From Flammula alnicola (lineage: Eukaryota; Basidiomycota; Agaricomycetes; Agaricales; Strophariaceae): 64,000 nt of DNA. The DNA lies in assembly GCA_015499995.1 (NCBI GenBank), contig JADNRV010000022.1, forward strand, positions 186,001-250,000. Direction: 5' to 3'. A program made the translations under genes and the position numbers. The notes under the pieces were generated by a model. That model was not told the origin of the DNA. It was given only the letters and a program-made list of their open reading frames with translations, and did no database searches. Of this stretch, positions 16,027-27,492 are shown piece by piece; within the stretch, counting starts at the first letter, position 1; each line of letters begins with the position of its first letter.

Positions 16027-16548
16027 TTATACGTGCTCGTCTGCCTGTTCCTCTTCATCAAGTACCGCATTCCAGAGTGCGAGGTCCAAGTCTGGCGAAG
16101 GCACCACCAGGATAGCACGTAGAACCCGTTCACTACTGATCTTCAGACTGGTTGCATTTGTCGGCAGAGCGGGAATAGCAAGAGGTGTCTGACATTAAAA
16201 ACCGCTAATGAACGCTGCTGGCCTGCCGGAATGTCAATATACCCACCGTAGAGCGTTCCAGGTGTCCGATGGCCATGATCGTGCTCAGGCGCTCTGTCGC
16301 CCACGACCTCGACTGGCCGTCCAAGCTTAGGCACACGTCAACCAGCAATCCATGACCTCCATCAATCAGGACAATCAAGCCTGTCGCAACATCATAAGAG
16401 AGAACTCTATACGCGCCATCACTTGAAAATCGAGCTGCATGAACGACTGACGCTCGTACCTTCCAGCGACCCTTAACTTCTGTCCTTCGAGAGTGTTGTC
16501 GATCTTCCGTAAGGTCTTTCGCGGAGCCGAGTCCGTCTGCTGCGGCAT
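16027..16548 (-). CDS. TEN1: TEN1-like telomere-capping OB-fold protein (CST complex subunit)
   Basis: Small gene in three exons: 16548-16460, 16406-16247, 16140-16027, giving 120 residues, the usual size for Ten1. Ten1 is the smallest subunit of the CST (Ctc1/Cdc13-Stn1-Ten1) complex that binds telomeric single-stranded DNA and helps lagging-strand fill-in. The family pattern is visible: KLRVAGRVLSYD opens the OB barrel, GLIVLIDGGHGLLVDV forms the next strands, IMAIGHLE follows, and RVLRAILVVPSPDLDLALWN is the typical C-terminal strand plus helix. The 53 nt first intron was chosen over a 38 nt alternative because it restores the uninterrupted GRVLSYD strand. The second intron's acceptor (AAG before 16140) is chosen by phase and is less certain. 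Start ATG at 16548 (MPQQTDSAPRKTL). Located 339 bp downstream of the velvet gene on the same strand. Confidence 0.78.
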
Positions 16549-16887
16549 ATAGCTGAGGAAGTCCAATAAACAGAGAGAAAATCCGTCAATGGAAGAAGCA
16601 AAATTACGTCGATGATCGAGACAACTCTATTGCAGACGCGCCTCAGCGCGGTGATGGCATCAGCGCGACACGGTCACGTGAATACTTTGTTTGCAGAATC
16701 CTCAAGAATCAACAAATTTGGTCATGATCAATTATAACTCCGCGAATTAGGGCGGCAAAAGGCACCGCCGCTACAAGGTAAAAGCCGAAGAAAGAAGAAA
16801 CCGAAGTCGACAAGGGCAAACGATTAAAAGTGGACGTGTAGAGTTTAGAAAGCGAGGAGAAAATAGCGCGATTTACCGTTGAGAAAT

Positions 16888-18393
16888 TTATTCTTGGTCT
16901 GATCCTTTGGGTCGTTTCTTCGACTTTCGTTCCGCGTCTCTGAGGGTGACCCGAACGCCGTACTTTGACAATGTCTGGCACACGAGGGCATTGGAGTTAG
17001 CCCATCGTCCGGTGCATCGTACGAAGAATGAAGCGAAGAAGACACACACCCTAGTCAAATCAGTGGACGGCTCTAGACCCGGAAATTCGCGCGTCGAGTA
17101 GACTTTGAAAGGCCCTCCATACAATTCAGCCAAGACTGGCGCGTGAGGCGTTCCAGGGACACTGGAGAATATGTCGAACGCTCTGTAGCGCAGTATAAAT
17201 ACCCCTTCTCTTCGCACGGCAAGGTCCTGTCATCAAAATAGAAAGCAATCAGAAGAGCGAACATACAAACAAGAGGGCGTCGCTTGGGCACATATGTAAA
17301 CAGCGTTTTCGATTCACAGTCAATGAATACCGCCGTACAATCAACATATCAGAACGTAACAGAAGAAATCCAAGAAAGACCGACGGCGGTAGGGAGAATT
17401 CAAGCATTTGCACTTCATTTTTATTTTGATCGCCGTTGTCATTTGAACTACCCATGACTAAGAGAGAGCCTGAGAGGGGACAGAAACTCACCCCAAAAAC
17501 GAAGACGAGGGCTTTCCTGCCTTGATGGTCGACCAGCGTCGGTTCTGCGAACCGTTCGCCGACCAGGGCAGGTGTGAGCTTGGATGACTCTGTGATCAAG
17601 TGGTTCCCGATCTGGTGAACCGTGTCGTGTGGCCGCTCATTGTGGTGGAGATGGCCAAGCATAAGTTGCCTACGGGGGATCTGGAAAGGCGGTGAAGGCG
17701 GGGCGGGTGCATGACCATGGTGATTGACATCCACACTCATGTACGGATGCAGTGGGAAGTACGTTAAAGGGTGTCTAGAGGCCTGCGAATACCCATTAGG
17801 GTCGACAGCGTCCGAGTATGATGTCGGGTGGGACGATTCTGGAGAAGGTCGCGAAGCAGGAGAGGCCGCTCCGTACAAGTCTTCTGGGACCGGAAATAAA
17901 TCGACTGTACACATCAGACCCACGTTTAGCACGTTTCTATAATAAAACAAAAGAATTCAAAATCAGGTCGTCGGATACACAAGAGGCACACAAGAATAGA
18001 CGGTGGATGAAATTTACTCGTACAACAGCTCTCGCTCCCAAAGTCCCTGCTGCGCATCCTCGGTCTCATATAGACGGAGAAGCACTGCTGGAGGCGGATC
18101 TAACGGACGCCGATCAACTTTGGCGTACCTACATTATAGACAACCACGAGCTCGAGATCAGATGTGCGCATCGAAAGGACGAGAGAAAATGTGAAATGGG
18201 GTGAAAAGGATACTTGCTTCCTCCCCGATTCAGCCTTCTGCAGCTCGTGGAGCTCAACGCGTATAGCGCGCTGCGCAAATTGTCCAGCCTCGAAGGTCAT
18301 AAAATCACCCATGCTGGGCGCTTGATGTCCCAATCTAGAGCGATCGCTCGTCCCAGTGTTCTGGCGGTGATGGGGATTCGACGCTGATTCCAT
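16888..18393 (-). CDS. Velvet-domain transcription regulator (VosA/VelB type)
   Basis: Velvet proteins are fungal nuclear regulators with an NF-kappa-B-like DNA-binding fold that control sporulation and secondary metabolism. Five exons: 18393-18218, 18128-18018, 17936-17492, 17226-17050, 16974-16888; product 331 residues. The velvet domain is split in the usual way: FAQRAIRVELHELQKAESGR, KVDRRPLDPPPAVLLRLYE and VGLMCTVDLFP first, then an inserted Pro/Ser-rich loop (about residues 105-195), then LTPALVGERFAEPTLVDHQG, DLAVRREGVFILRYRAFDIF, and KVYSTREFPGLEPSTDLT to GVRVTLRD. It ends in a basic tail (KSKKRPKG). The first intron (18129-18217) fits only as a GC-AG intron with donor GCAAGT; this restores the conserved GRKYAKVDRRP. 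The fourth intron-exon step spans an unusually long 265 nt intron (17227-17491). Which velvet subfamily it belongs to cannot be fixed by eye. Confidence 0.9.
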
Positions 18394-19534
18394 GGCGAAC
18401 GATCGCCGGAGTTCGGGGGGCTAAGATGTCACTAGGGAATATTAGAGTAGAAATGCTTAAATGTCTCCAGGGATGTGGTACAAGCGTCTCTCGTGAGTAA
18501 AAAATCGTCGGTCCCCTGGGGCGAATCTTAGGCGACGTTGGAGGTGGATAATCAGTCTGGGATAGTCGAACTGAGTGGCTTTCTATATACCTCGCAAAGA
18601 TCTCCTTTGATAAATTTGCTGTCTCCGTTTCTTCGTGGCGACGACACCATGAGCGGGTCGATCCGCTTGGTCTATTTAGATAACCTTAAGATAATGGATC
18701 TGAGGTAAAGCATGTTCGCGGACATTATATTCTGATTAACGTCAACTGGTCAGAGATAGTAAAGTGCTCACTGGATATATCGTCCGGGCCGTTCAGTTTT
18801 GCTGGTCACTCACTGAAGTATATCCGACAACGAAGGATAAGCAGAAGGATGACGCAAGAATCTATTCTGTCTTTGTACGGATCTTGAAGAGTGAATCCAA
18901 TCAAGGAAATCCGGTAAGTCGTCCCTGACAAAGGTAGAATGGAAGGAACCTATAGGCTTGTAGAAACACAATCTCGGTCAGCGAAAGAACTGGATGCTGA
19001 CCTTGACCCTGCACGTCCTGGTAAGTCCGAGCACCGGTTATATGAAGCGAAGGACCTCATTGACTTGTCTGGATAATCGGCAGTACCGAATGTCACGATG
19101 GGCAAATGTAAAGCACATTAATAGTACGTAGTGCCGAAAAGAGATACAACAGGTGTTGTAGCCTTCACATAAATGAGGAACGAGTTTGCGGGCGTGGTTT
19201 CATAGAACCATGTTTCGTCATACAGCTTCCCGTTTTCAGTAGAGAGACCTAGAAAATGAAGGACGGTGTGTGTCCTTGGTATAGAACGTTGGATCTGATG
19301 ATAAAATTATCGGAAAGCAGTGTGCCTCGAGGGGTTTATCGGATGGAAGATTCCGTAAGATGAATATGTCAGTACATTGAAATATAATACAGGTATCGAC
19401 CTAGAACGAAGATCAGTAAATCGGTCTCGAGCGGGTCGACGATAAGGCAAGTCAACTCACAAAATAAATATCCAAAACAGTGCTTTAAAGTCCCATGACT
19501 CATGCGACAGAAACCTACAATGACCAGCTTACAA
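18394..19534. other. Intergenic stretch
   Basis: 1.1 kb between the velvet start and the F-box stop, mostly short frames with no recognisable motif. It should contain the velvet promoter and the 3' region of the F-box gene. Many velvet-family genes have long 5' regulatory regions, but I see no specific site I can support. Confidence 0.45.
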
Positions 19535-21338
19535 TTAGATATCAAATCGTCGAACGACGACCTTTCCGGCATGCGCGGTTACGATCCTCCTTTCATCAAA
19601 TGACACCGTACCCTTTGTCGCCAGCACCACAGGTTGCGTTAGCTCCATTGATTTATCAGCCGAGGCGACTTCCGCTCCAGTTCCGCCTTCAAGATCCCAG
19701 ACCCAAATGCTGCCGTTTTTAGCCAAGCTTACGCATCGTCCATCGGCAAGAGCAATAGACGACACAGGACTCGTCTGGCCATGCAGTGTCCGAACGAAGT
19801 TTAGTTTGGGCGGAGAGGCTGAAATGGAATTTGATTGTACCGGAAGCACTAGCCTGTACAGTTGAAGGTGGGTGGGGGAATACAGACCGGGCGAAACAAT
19901 ACTTGAGGACGAAGAGTTAGAGGAAGATGAGGACGCGGATGAGGAATGCATGTAATCTTTATTGAAATGAGTGCTTTCTCCGGGGGCAAGAACGACCCAT
20001 TTTCCATCTGTCTGAGCATCTGCCACACTGGAGAGTTTACGACCCCATTGTTCTCGCATGGCTCGGAGGGAAGATTCATCAACCCATCCCAATGGAACGT
20101 CGAAGGCACGAATCGTACGACTCGTTGTCACGGTCATTGTGGGAGACAGCGGATATTTGTAGTCTTCTCTAAATGATGGTGAGGAGAACAGTGTTGAGCC
20201 AGATATGATGGAGTTGGAGGGTTCGGGGCTTTTAGAAATTATAAGTTCGGTGGCGCCAATAGACCAGTGACTGGGATACACGGGGACCGAATATGCGATA
20301 ACGAGCTTGAAAAGCATCGGAGAGAGCGAAGACAAGACAAGGGAGGCGGGGGGATAGGACGTGAATGAGCTAAGCGTTTGTGTATGCTGGACCACACCTG
20401 ACGACAGGTCGTAAATGGAAAGTGAGAAGACGTCGGATAATGTCGCAAGGAGAGGGTGATAATAAACCGCGTGTATGATGTTCTGCGTTCTACCAGTGCG
20501 TTGTGGAGGTTGATACGTGTATTTCTGGATGGCATTTGACGGCGATGTATGATTGAACTCGAAGATAGAGAACTCTCCCGTCCAAAAGAAGCACGCGAGA
20601 GAAAGGTGCCCAGATGTTGGTGGTGACTGATCCAAAGCCAGCGCGGTAATACGTGCTATACTGGAATCGTCGTGGCAAGGAACTCGAATTGTGTGGTGTA
20701 TTTTAGGTTCGCCAGTAATGACAAGCACGGGATGACTGGACGGATAAGATGTGGCGGTGATCGTCAAAGGTCCCGCAAGGACGATATGCGTTTGCGCGTA
20801 AATTGGCCCTTCACGTGAACTCATATGTTCGAGGGGAAAAGAGTGCACAGACAGATCTACACTTTCCTCCACTAAGCAGCGGCCTACAAGCAGAACAAGC
20901 AAGCAGCATGTCAACCTATGTCACGATTCATAAGTGGATATCGCGCAGACCTTTCCTCCAATTAGAACTGATACGAAACATCCATTTCCAATCCCTATAT
21001 TGGTCTACTTTTGCGCGACCGGGCAAAGGTCTCACTTCCCGACCGTCGAGGCGAGCAATGAAGCCTTTCGTTCCACGCAAACGTGTTCGACCATAAACTT
21101 TCAAGTACTGGACTCTCCAAAGTTCATTATCCGCTGCTAATCGAGCCCAATTCCTGCTGGTAGCTTGAGTAGCGCACAGATCTACCCAGGAAAGGTGGGA
21201 AAATATGCAGAGGATAAGCTCATCGTACAAGGAGTTGGCGAAGCTAAGAATTTGAGTAGGATGGTAATTTGGGTGTCCAGAGGCGTGAAAGCGCTTTGTA
21301 GGGGGTAAAAGAGCTGGTGAAAGGTTTCGTTTCGACAT
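19535..21338 (-). CDS. F-box protein with WD40-like C-terminal region
   Basis: Two exons, 21338-20951 and 20883-19535, joined over a 67 nt intron, give 578 residues. The N-terminal F-box is clear: ANSLYDELILCIFSHLSWVD then ATSRNWARLAADNELWRVQY, ending in the common WRKGRC motif across the splice. F-box proteins link substrates to the Skp1-cullin-F-box ubiquitin ligase. The rest has beta-propeller-like repeats, most clearly TLHGQTSPVSSIALADGR followed by KNGSIWVWDLEGG near the C-terminus, and a Ser-run (about residues 465-485). The substrate is unknown. It is divergent from WDR83/MORG1 with only 135 bp between the start codons. No frameshift seen. Confidence 0.85.
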
Positions 21339-21473
21339 AGCAGGTTAAAGGAAATCCTAGTTGACGTCGTCAGGATCGGAGAACCTGGTCCGGCATTTTC
21401 GGTATCTATAGCAGATTGCCTAATTAGAACCCTGGTGGTCCCTGAACTCTTCTTTGAACTTGACCGCTTCGGT
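21339..21473. promoter_or_regulatory. Shared bidirectional promoter, F-box gene / WDR83
   Basis: 135 bp separates two divergent start codons (21338 minus, 21474 plus), so both 5' UTRs and core promoters must overlap here. No TATA box is evident. The arrangement is read directly from the gene starts; co-regulation is inference. Confidence 0.6.
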
Positions 21474-22688
21474 ATGGCTCCTTCGCGCGGGCCCCAGCCT
21501 CTTGCTCGTACTCTGCACGCCGTTCTAGACAATCATAAGGGCAGCGTTAATGTCGCTCGCTACTCAAAAGGCACGGCACAATATGTTTTAACTGGAGGGC
21601 AGGACCGCACAGTCCGCTTGTGGAATGCAAACTTAGGGACAGAAATAAAAACATTTACCGCGCACGGGTACGAAGTACTCTCTATTACAGTGTGGGTTTA
21701 CTTCATCTTATCATGATTCAATAGCGTGGGCTGAGCCTCGTGAAAGGTCGCAGGACAATGCCAAGTTCGCGTCGTCTGGTGGAGACCGCTCAGTCTTCTT
21801 ATGGGACGTCGTAACTGGCACAACGACAAGACGCCTTGCTGGACATATGGGAAAGGTCTACGTTGTTGAATTCAATGAAGATGCGAATGTCGTTGCAAGT
21901 GGTAAGTCGGCTGTTATGCTACCTTCTAAATACTCACTCAATATCCAGGATCTTTCGATTCCACTGTGAGATTATGGGATCTTCGGTCCGTCTCGTTTTC
22001 TCTAGAAAGTGAATGAATCAGGGAACTAATCTATTCTAAAGCGCTCAGACACGTCAACCCATCCAAATTCTTGAAGAAGCTCATGATGCCGTTCAAACTC
22101 TTCAAGTCGGGCAAACTTATATCTTAACCGGCTCGGTTGATGGCCTTGTTCGAACCTATGATATTCGCATGGGAGAACTTCGTTCTGATTTCATAGGACG
22201 TGCGTGGAAGTTCGAACATATTTTCCTGCTTCCTTTAATTCAATTCAATTCACTTCGATAGATCCTGTGGCCTCCGTGGTACCCACGCAAGACGCGCAAA
22301 CCTATCTAGTAGCCACCCTAGACAACCATATACGCCTAATGGATTGCTCAACCGGAAAGATGCTGAACGACTTCACGGGCCACGTCAATGAAGCATATCG
22401 TTGTCGTGCATGTTTCGGACATGCGGAGGCGACCGTCATTTGCGGGGATGAGAAAGGCCAAGTGTGGGCTTGGGATTTGGTCGATGTATGCCACTTTGAT
22501 CTTTCTATATCCTCTGATAATGAAACCTTTTCTTCCAGGCCAAGATAATGCAGCCAAACCCTCCTCCCAAAGTTCATCAAAAGATTATTACATGGACAGA
22601 ACATCATCCAACGAATGCAGGAGAAATGATAACAGCTAGTGCAGATGGGACTGTAAAAATATGGAGGCATCCGGATAATAATGAATAA
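21474..22688 (+). CDS. WD40 protein WDR83 / MAPK organizer 1 homologue
   Basis: Six exons (21474-21695, 21754-21901, 21949-21985, 22042-22199, 22262-22485, 22539-22688) give 312 residues, a full-length seven-blade propeller. WDR83/MORG1 is a scaffold reported to bind ERK-pathway components and to associate with spliceosomes. Repeat signatures in order: HKGSVNVARYSKG..GGQDRTVRLWN, HGYEVLSIT, KFASSGGDRSVFLWDVVTG, GHMGKVYVVEFNEDANVVAS, GSFDSTVRLWDLR, SVDGLVRTYDIRMGEL, HPVASVVPTQDAQTYL, TLDNHIRLMDCSTGKMLND, TGHVNEAYRCRACFGH, and SADGTVKIWRHPD at the end. The donor of the first intron (21696) is uncertain by a few bases because the exon is flanked by several GT dinucleotides; the rest is firm. No frameshift. 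Divergent from the F-box gene. Confidence 0.92.
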
Positions 22689-24077
22689 ATGCAATGTATT
22701 ATTCAGCGTCAGAGAATGCAGTCGAGGCTGGGAAATGACTAGTGACTGCTCCCATGGACGTTTGGGTGGGAAGAGAAGTTTGTTGTCCTTCGAAGATCGA
22801 GGCAAAATTTTCCCCACATAACGATGGTTGACGGAGATGACATCCGGTTAGCACGCGACCACCAGTTGTCTCAGGAAATTAGAGTATCCGATGTGATGGA
22901 CATCTTGTAAACGACCTCTGGTTTTGAGTGAGATGTCGGAGTGAGATGTCGTTACTGCCGTTTGGTTTGATTCATGGCCTCTGCGTGGCTGTGAGCATGG
23001 TCATCATGTCAGGACGACAAATCACACACCTCTACGAGTCGCATCCTCTAGAAGTTGGGTATCAACGTGTTCTGCTGGTAGCTGAACATAACGGACTACT
23101 GATCCACGGATGAAACAATTCTTCACGGCCATCTGATGAGCTAGTCAAACCAGCGCGTCGAAAAATGAGATTTAGAGAGAAGCAGACCATATGAGGATGC
23201 CTTGTCTCGTCGGCAACTTTGATATTATCTAGTCTGATATTGAGAAACCTAAATCCGGCCAATGAGCACCAATAAGTTGAGAGCAACTTCTTCAACCTAC
23301 TGGTCAACAGATTTCAAAACCCCGGTAATTGAGAGATCATTCTTGAGCTCCACTGTGACCTGTTGGTCGGTGAGAGTTTTGAATACGGAGAAGATGAGCT
23401 ACAGTACATCTGATTAGCAAATCCAAGCCTTTGACGCGCTTTGAACGTCTTACCATTGAAATCGTTAGATAACACTGCAACGATCAGTGGGGATCGAGAG
23501 TTCTGCAGGGTTTGTCCTTGTTATGCAACACCTCTAAGATGTCTATTTTTATCTGTCCTGATGTGGGTCCAACTTGCACAGGCTTTCCTGAGAAAACCAA
23601 GAGAAAATCTACGTTTCTCTCAATCAAAAACGGGTTGTTTCATTTAAAATATAAGGAGCGTCGGCTGGACCCGAGTAAGCGGTTGCTCAGCAGGTAGATA
23701 AGTTTTACCATGGCGTACTGAGAACTTTTTGATTAATGGGTATTTGGTGAGTATGTGACGGTGAAAGTACTGGCGGCTAAGAGTAATCGGCTGTAAAGAC
23801 CTACTCTTAGTTACAAAGGAAGTATTTCAGTCTGTAGACTCTGTAGTCATAGGCCTCAGGATGTTGAAAAATGGTGACTGCCGAAATTGGGGGCAGACCC
23901 ACCCCAATGGATTTCAGTAGTAACTATGGTTCTATGGCCTTTAAGCCTAGGGCTAAGTTAGTGTACGCCGAAGTGTGAGACAAAAGCTCATTCTCCCAAG
24001 CGTCCTAACTCGAGCCACCACCAAGAGCTACCAAATCACTGGAGCTACGACGTTCCGAAACTCGAAGATTGTATCCC
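22689..24077. other. Intergenic stretch
   Basis: 1.4 kb between the WDR83 stop and the 3' end of the DUF6533 gene. Only short frames; no motif, RNA gene or repeat that I can support. Confidence 0.45.
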
Positions 24078-25637
24078 TCATGGATTCGAAACAGCTGAGG
24101 GTGTATGAGCAGAAGATGTTCGGGCAGATCGCGTTCTAGCAGAGGGTGTGCGAGTCCATAGAGAATTGATGATAGTTGTGAACTGCTCGGTGTCGCTAGT
24201 GAAAGAACGCTCCGGTGAATCCGAAGGAATCACCACGAGCTTTTGCATGCTGATAATCAGTCGACATCCCTGGAATTTTTTTCTGAACGCCATTGGATTT
24301 GAAAATTAGAAAAAAACCAGCTAACCACACAAGACAACACTGAAACGAATGCACTAGATTATTTGTTAGTAAAAATTGCACTTTACTTCAAAGAAAGTAA
24401 CTAACGGAAATGCGGCATGCGCGGAATCGTGTAAACATCCGAAGCGTGCGTAAATCAGCGTACCGGCGAGTACAGCTACGGGACGTGCTCAGCCTTGTAT
24501 CTTTTGTTATAAGAGGAGTACATACCAACGAGTACCGTAAAAGCTGTAGCCCCATCTTTGCATAACAACGAAACCAGTGGTGTTCTTCCCCATCCCGCTC
24601 GAACGGCCATGACATGCTTGAAAAATGTCAGGCCGAGGACGGTGCATTGTATGATCAATTCACCCATTCTGCTCCCGATTTCAATAGAACTCGACAAGAA
24701 AGCAACAAAATACTCGCATGAAGAAGTACATGACCAGAGACGGTACATTCTCATTAAGGCATGATTCGTTAAATTCTTGGCCAGGAACTGTGAGGATTGC
24801 ACCGGCAGTTGAGAGACCAACTCTGCAAAATAAAAGAAAAATCATCAATAACCCTATCCAACGGCTTCTGTTATAGAAGGCATAGACTATAACGTGCAGT
24901 ACAACGTTAGCATTTATGACGACCAGGACCGAGTCAATCCTCACCTCTGATCATCAGAATAATATCTACCGCACTCAGCAGCAGGTATATGCTGGTAGCT
25001 TGGTATACAAGCCACATTCGGCAGGTCTCCCATGGCACGGGATATCGATCATTTAGAATCTTTGAGACAACAGCATTATTGCTATCGTCCATGAATCAGC
25101 GCAATTCAAAGAAAGAAACCAGGCTATGAAGGCACGTACATTTGGACCGCCAAAGCAAAGTACCGTACAAAGAAGTAAAGAACTCTGACGATGGTAACCC
25201 TACGTGGCTGCCTACACGTAGCGACAACACAACACAAACACGTTAGTTATTTAGTCGAAGGACTGGTATCGCCCAGTAAAAGTAACTTACGTCCACATCA
25301 ACTCGACCTCATCATTCAGTGTGATGAGGATTTCCCAACATAAGAAAGTCAAGCCAGCATCTATCAAAAAAGTTACACGCGGTTCAGACCAGAAGGATAT
25401 AAAAGACGTACATGAAGCACCCCGCAATGTGTTCATGGAAGACCAGCCACTAGATGGACAGCGGCGACGCTTGGAGCAGAATATGAAGTTCCTAGATGTT
25501 CACTGACTGTAAACTTTAAGGCTAACATGCCCCAGGTTGCGCAATTGTCCTGAGATTGGAAGGACTAAAGCAAGCATACCGTGAAATCGGCTGTTCACCC
25601 GAGCGAGAGGAAACTCCCACTTGGTGGTAGCAGCCAT
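24078..25637 (-). CDS. DUF6533-type multi-pass membrane protein
   Basis: Basidiomycete-expanded membrane protein family of unknown function. Minus-strand exons in order: 25637-25580, 25360-25291, 25211-25140, 25081-24945, 24886-24730, 24668-24526, about 24475-24415, one short exon I could not place exactly near 24340, and a last exon ending at 24078. Family landmarks: AGLTFLCWEILITLNDEVEL, PRRVTIVRVLYFFVRYFALA, CRMWLVYQATSIYLLLSAVD, GLSTAGAILTVPG, TPLVSLLCKDGATAF and GCRLIISMQKL just before a polar Ser/Thr tail. About six or seven hydrophobic segments alternate with short loops. The first exon (MAATTKWEFPLARV) joins in phase but across a 220 nt intron, so an exon may be missing there. Related copies lie at 30567 and 36261 on the other strand. 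Confidence 0.75.
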
Positions 25638-26137
25638 CCTATAGGTTGAGGCGAACTCCTGAACACAACGATCTTAGTCAGACAAGAACTTTCGGTTTCT
25701 CTTGGCCATATTTTCCTACACTCGTGTGAAGCCTAGCTGAGAGAATCTAGTATTCTTCGGAATTCTGAGTTTGTACCAGCCTGCACAATGGTAAGGATAC
25801 GCTGACGCCAATCAGTTCGATTTAATGAGCTGGGGACCCGAATGATGATCGAAAATAAACAGATGAGCGTGGCGTTGGAACTTGCGAGATCAAAAGTTAC
25901 TTGGGATTCAAGATGTACATTCGCCTTAATGACTACCCTACGTCATTTAGACGTATCGGCTTTCGCCTGTGATAGGAATCACCTGGCTTGATAACATCAC
26001 AGCGCGTAGAGGCATATATTTTGCAGCATAAGAAGTGGGCACGATCATCATAGGGAATGTTTTTTTTGGACAAACGCGTAAATGCTATTTTGGCGCCACG
26101 GTCCACATAACAAGTGCAAAGGAAGAGGGGGAGGAAA

Positions 26138-27055
26138 TTAGGCATGGGCGTGCTTCTGCTTTCCGGTTCTCAGTTTCCTGAGGTAGAACTGAGGGTATTA
26201 TGGTGGTCAGAAATCCTGCGTTCGCCATGCCACACTTTGACTTACCTCAAGCTCCTTTCCTTCCAGAATGTAACCATCAGCACGACCTGATTGGCCTGGA
26301 CGGCTGGCGATGAAGGCGTAGAGACGACCAGCAGCAAATTGAGACTCAAGCAGAGGGTCGATCTTGGCGTCTGTTATGGACATTAATGTCTGCGACTATG
26401 TAAAAATCTGTCAGCGACATACCCTTCCTCTTCTCATCCAAGTTGCGTTGGACATGGTGTGAACGCTTCACGGGTTCGGCGGTTTCAGTGGGAGCGACGG
26501 TCTTGCCCTTTTTGGTGACGGGTTGGGCATACTAAAACGAGAGAAGATTTCAACGATAGAACACGGGATGAATGAAGTTTTTTTTGCTCACGTGGGCTTC
26601 ATACCACTGGCGGAAGGGAGTAGCATCGACTTGAATGATAGCACCCTTGACAAGGGTGTTAGTTCGGACAAGTTCGTTATTCGATGCATTGTAGACCTGG
26701 ATCACCAGAATCTAAGCATAAAATCCTTTCAATTGAGAGGTTACATACGACACTGATAATCCTTGTCTTGCGTGTGGTGTGTTCAGAGGCCCATGCGAAG
26801 TTACCACCCTCGAGACGAAGAGCACGGTATTTCAGGTTTCCACCACGTACGCGGACAGTGTGAACACGCTTAGGGCCGAGCTTGGTACTAGCAGGTTGAC
26901 GACCGAGCTCGAACTTTCTCTTCTTGCGGTAGTGGGCGCGCTGGGCACCGGTCTCCGAGCGTTTGTGGCGAGATGAACGGGAGATACCTATGCAAATTGA
27001 ATCATGTCAGAACCAGACGAGAAGAACAGAAAACGATTTTGCAGCACTGACCCAT
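26138..27055 (-). CDS. RPS8: 40S ribosomal protein S8 (eS8)
   Basis: Structural protein of the small ribosomal subunit. Six exons: 27055-27052 (only ATGG), 26987-26749, 26696-26592, 26531-26423, 26370-26246, 26188-26138; 210 residues. Signature stretches: [120 protein letters not shown] four-base first exon carrying the start codon is typical for fungal ribosomal protein genes and agrees with the conserved MGISR start. Introns 52-64 nt, all GT-AG. No frameshift. Confidence 0.96.
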
Positions 27056-27492
27056 GTCGAAGAGTCTTGAGGATGGGGGTCTTGTTGAGCAGTCAAGGTT
27101 TGTGATGATACTTGGGATTAAGGTTCAAATGGACTTCAAACTCAGATCGGCAAATGCCGTCAGCTCCTCGCTTTCAAATAAAGAAATGCTCCTCGACGTT
27201 TACTGTGCGCCATGTACATAATTGATAAATCTCAATTTACGACTGTGTTCAACTCTTCTCTCCTTCTTGGCCGATAGCGGACTTGCCTGTGTGTCCAGAC
27301 CTAAGGTGACTAACGGATTTGAGGCCATCCAACCTATTACATACCTCAAGTTCCAACATCTTCTGCGCACGCCTAACACGCATCGCCACAAACTTCTGAA
27401 CCAACCGCAGGCACCTCGTTTGGAAAGCATGGCCAAGCCAACGCTGAGACACAGATCCTCTCGTTCCTTCAGGAACTTCCTTATTCGCCATT

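Noticed and set aside
16407..16459. 38 nt version of the first TEN1 intron ending at 16422
   Set aside because: It is in frame but shorter than any other intron here and inserts five residues into a conserved strand.
18213..18220. Canonical GT donor at 18213 for the first velvet intron
   Set aside because: It leaves the next exon out of phase and adds a residue where the velvet family has an unbroken RKYAKVDRRP stretch; the GC donor at 18217 fits.
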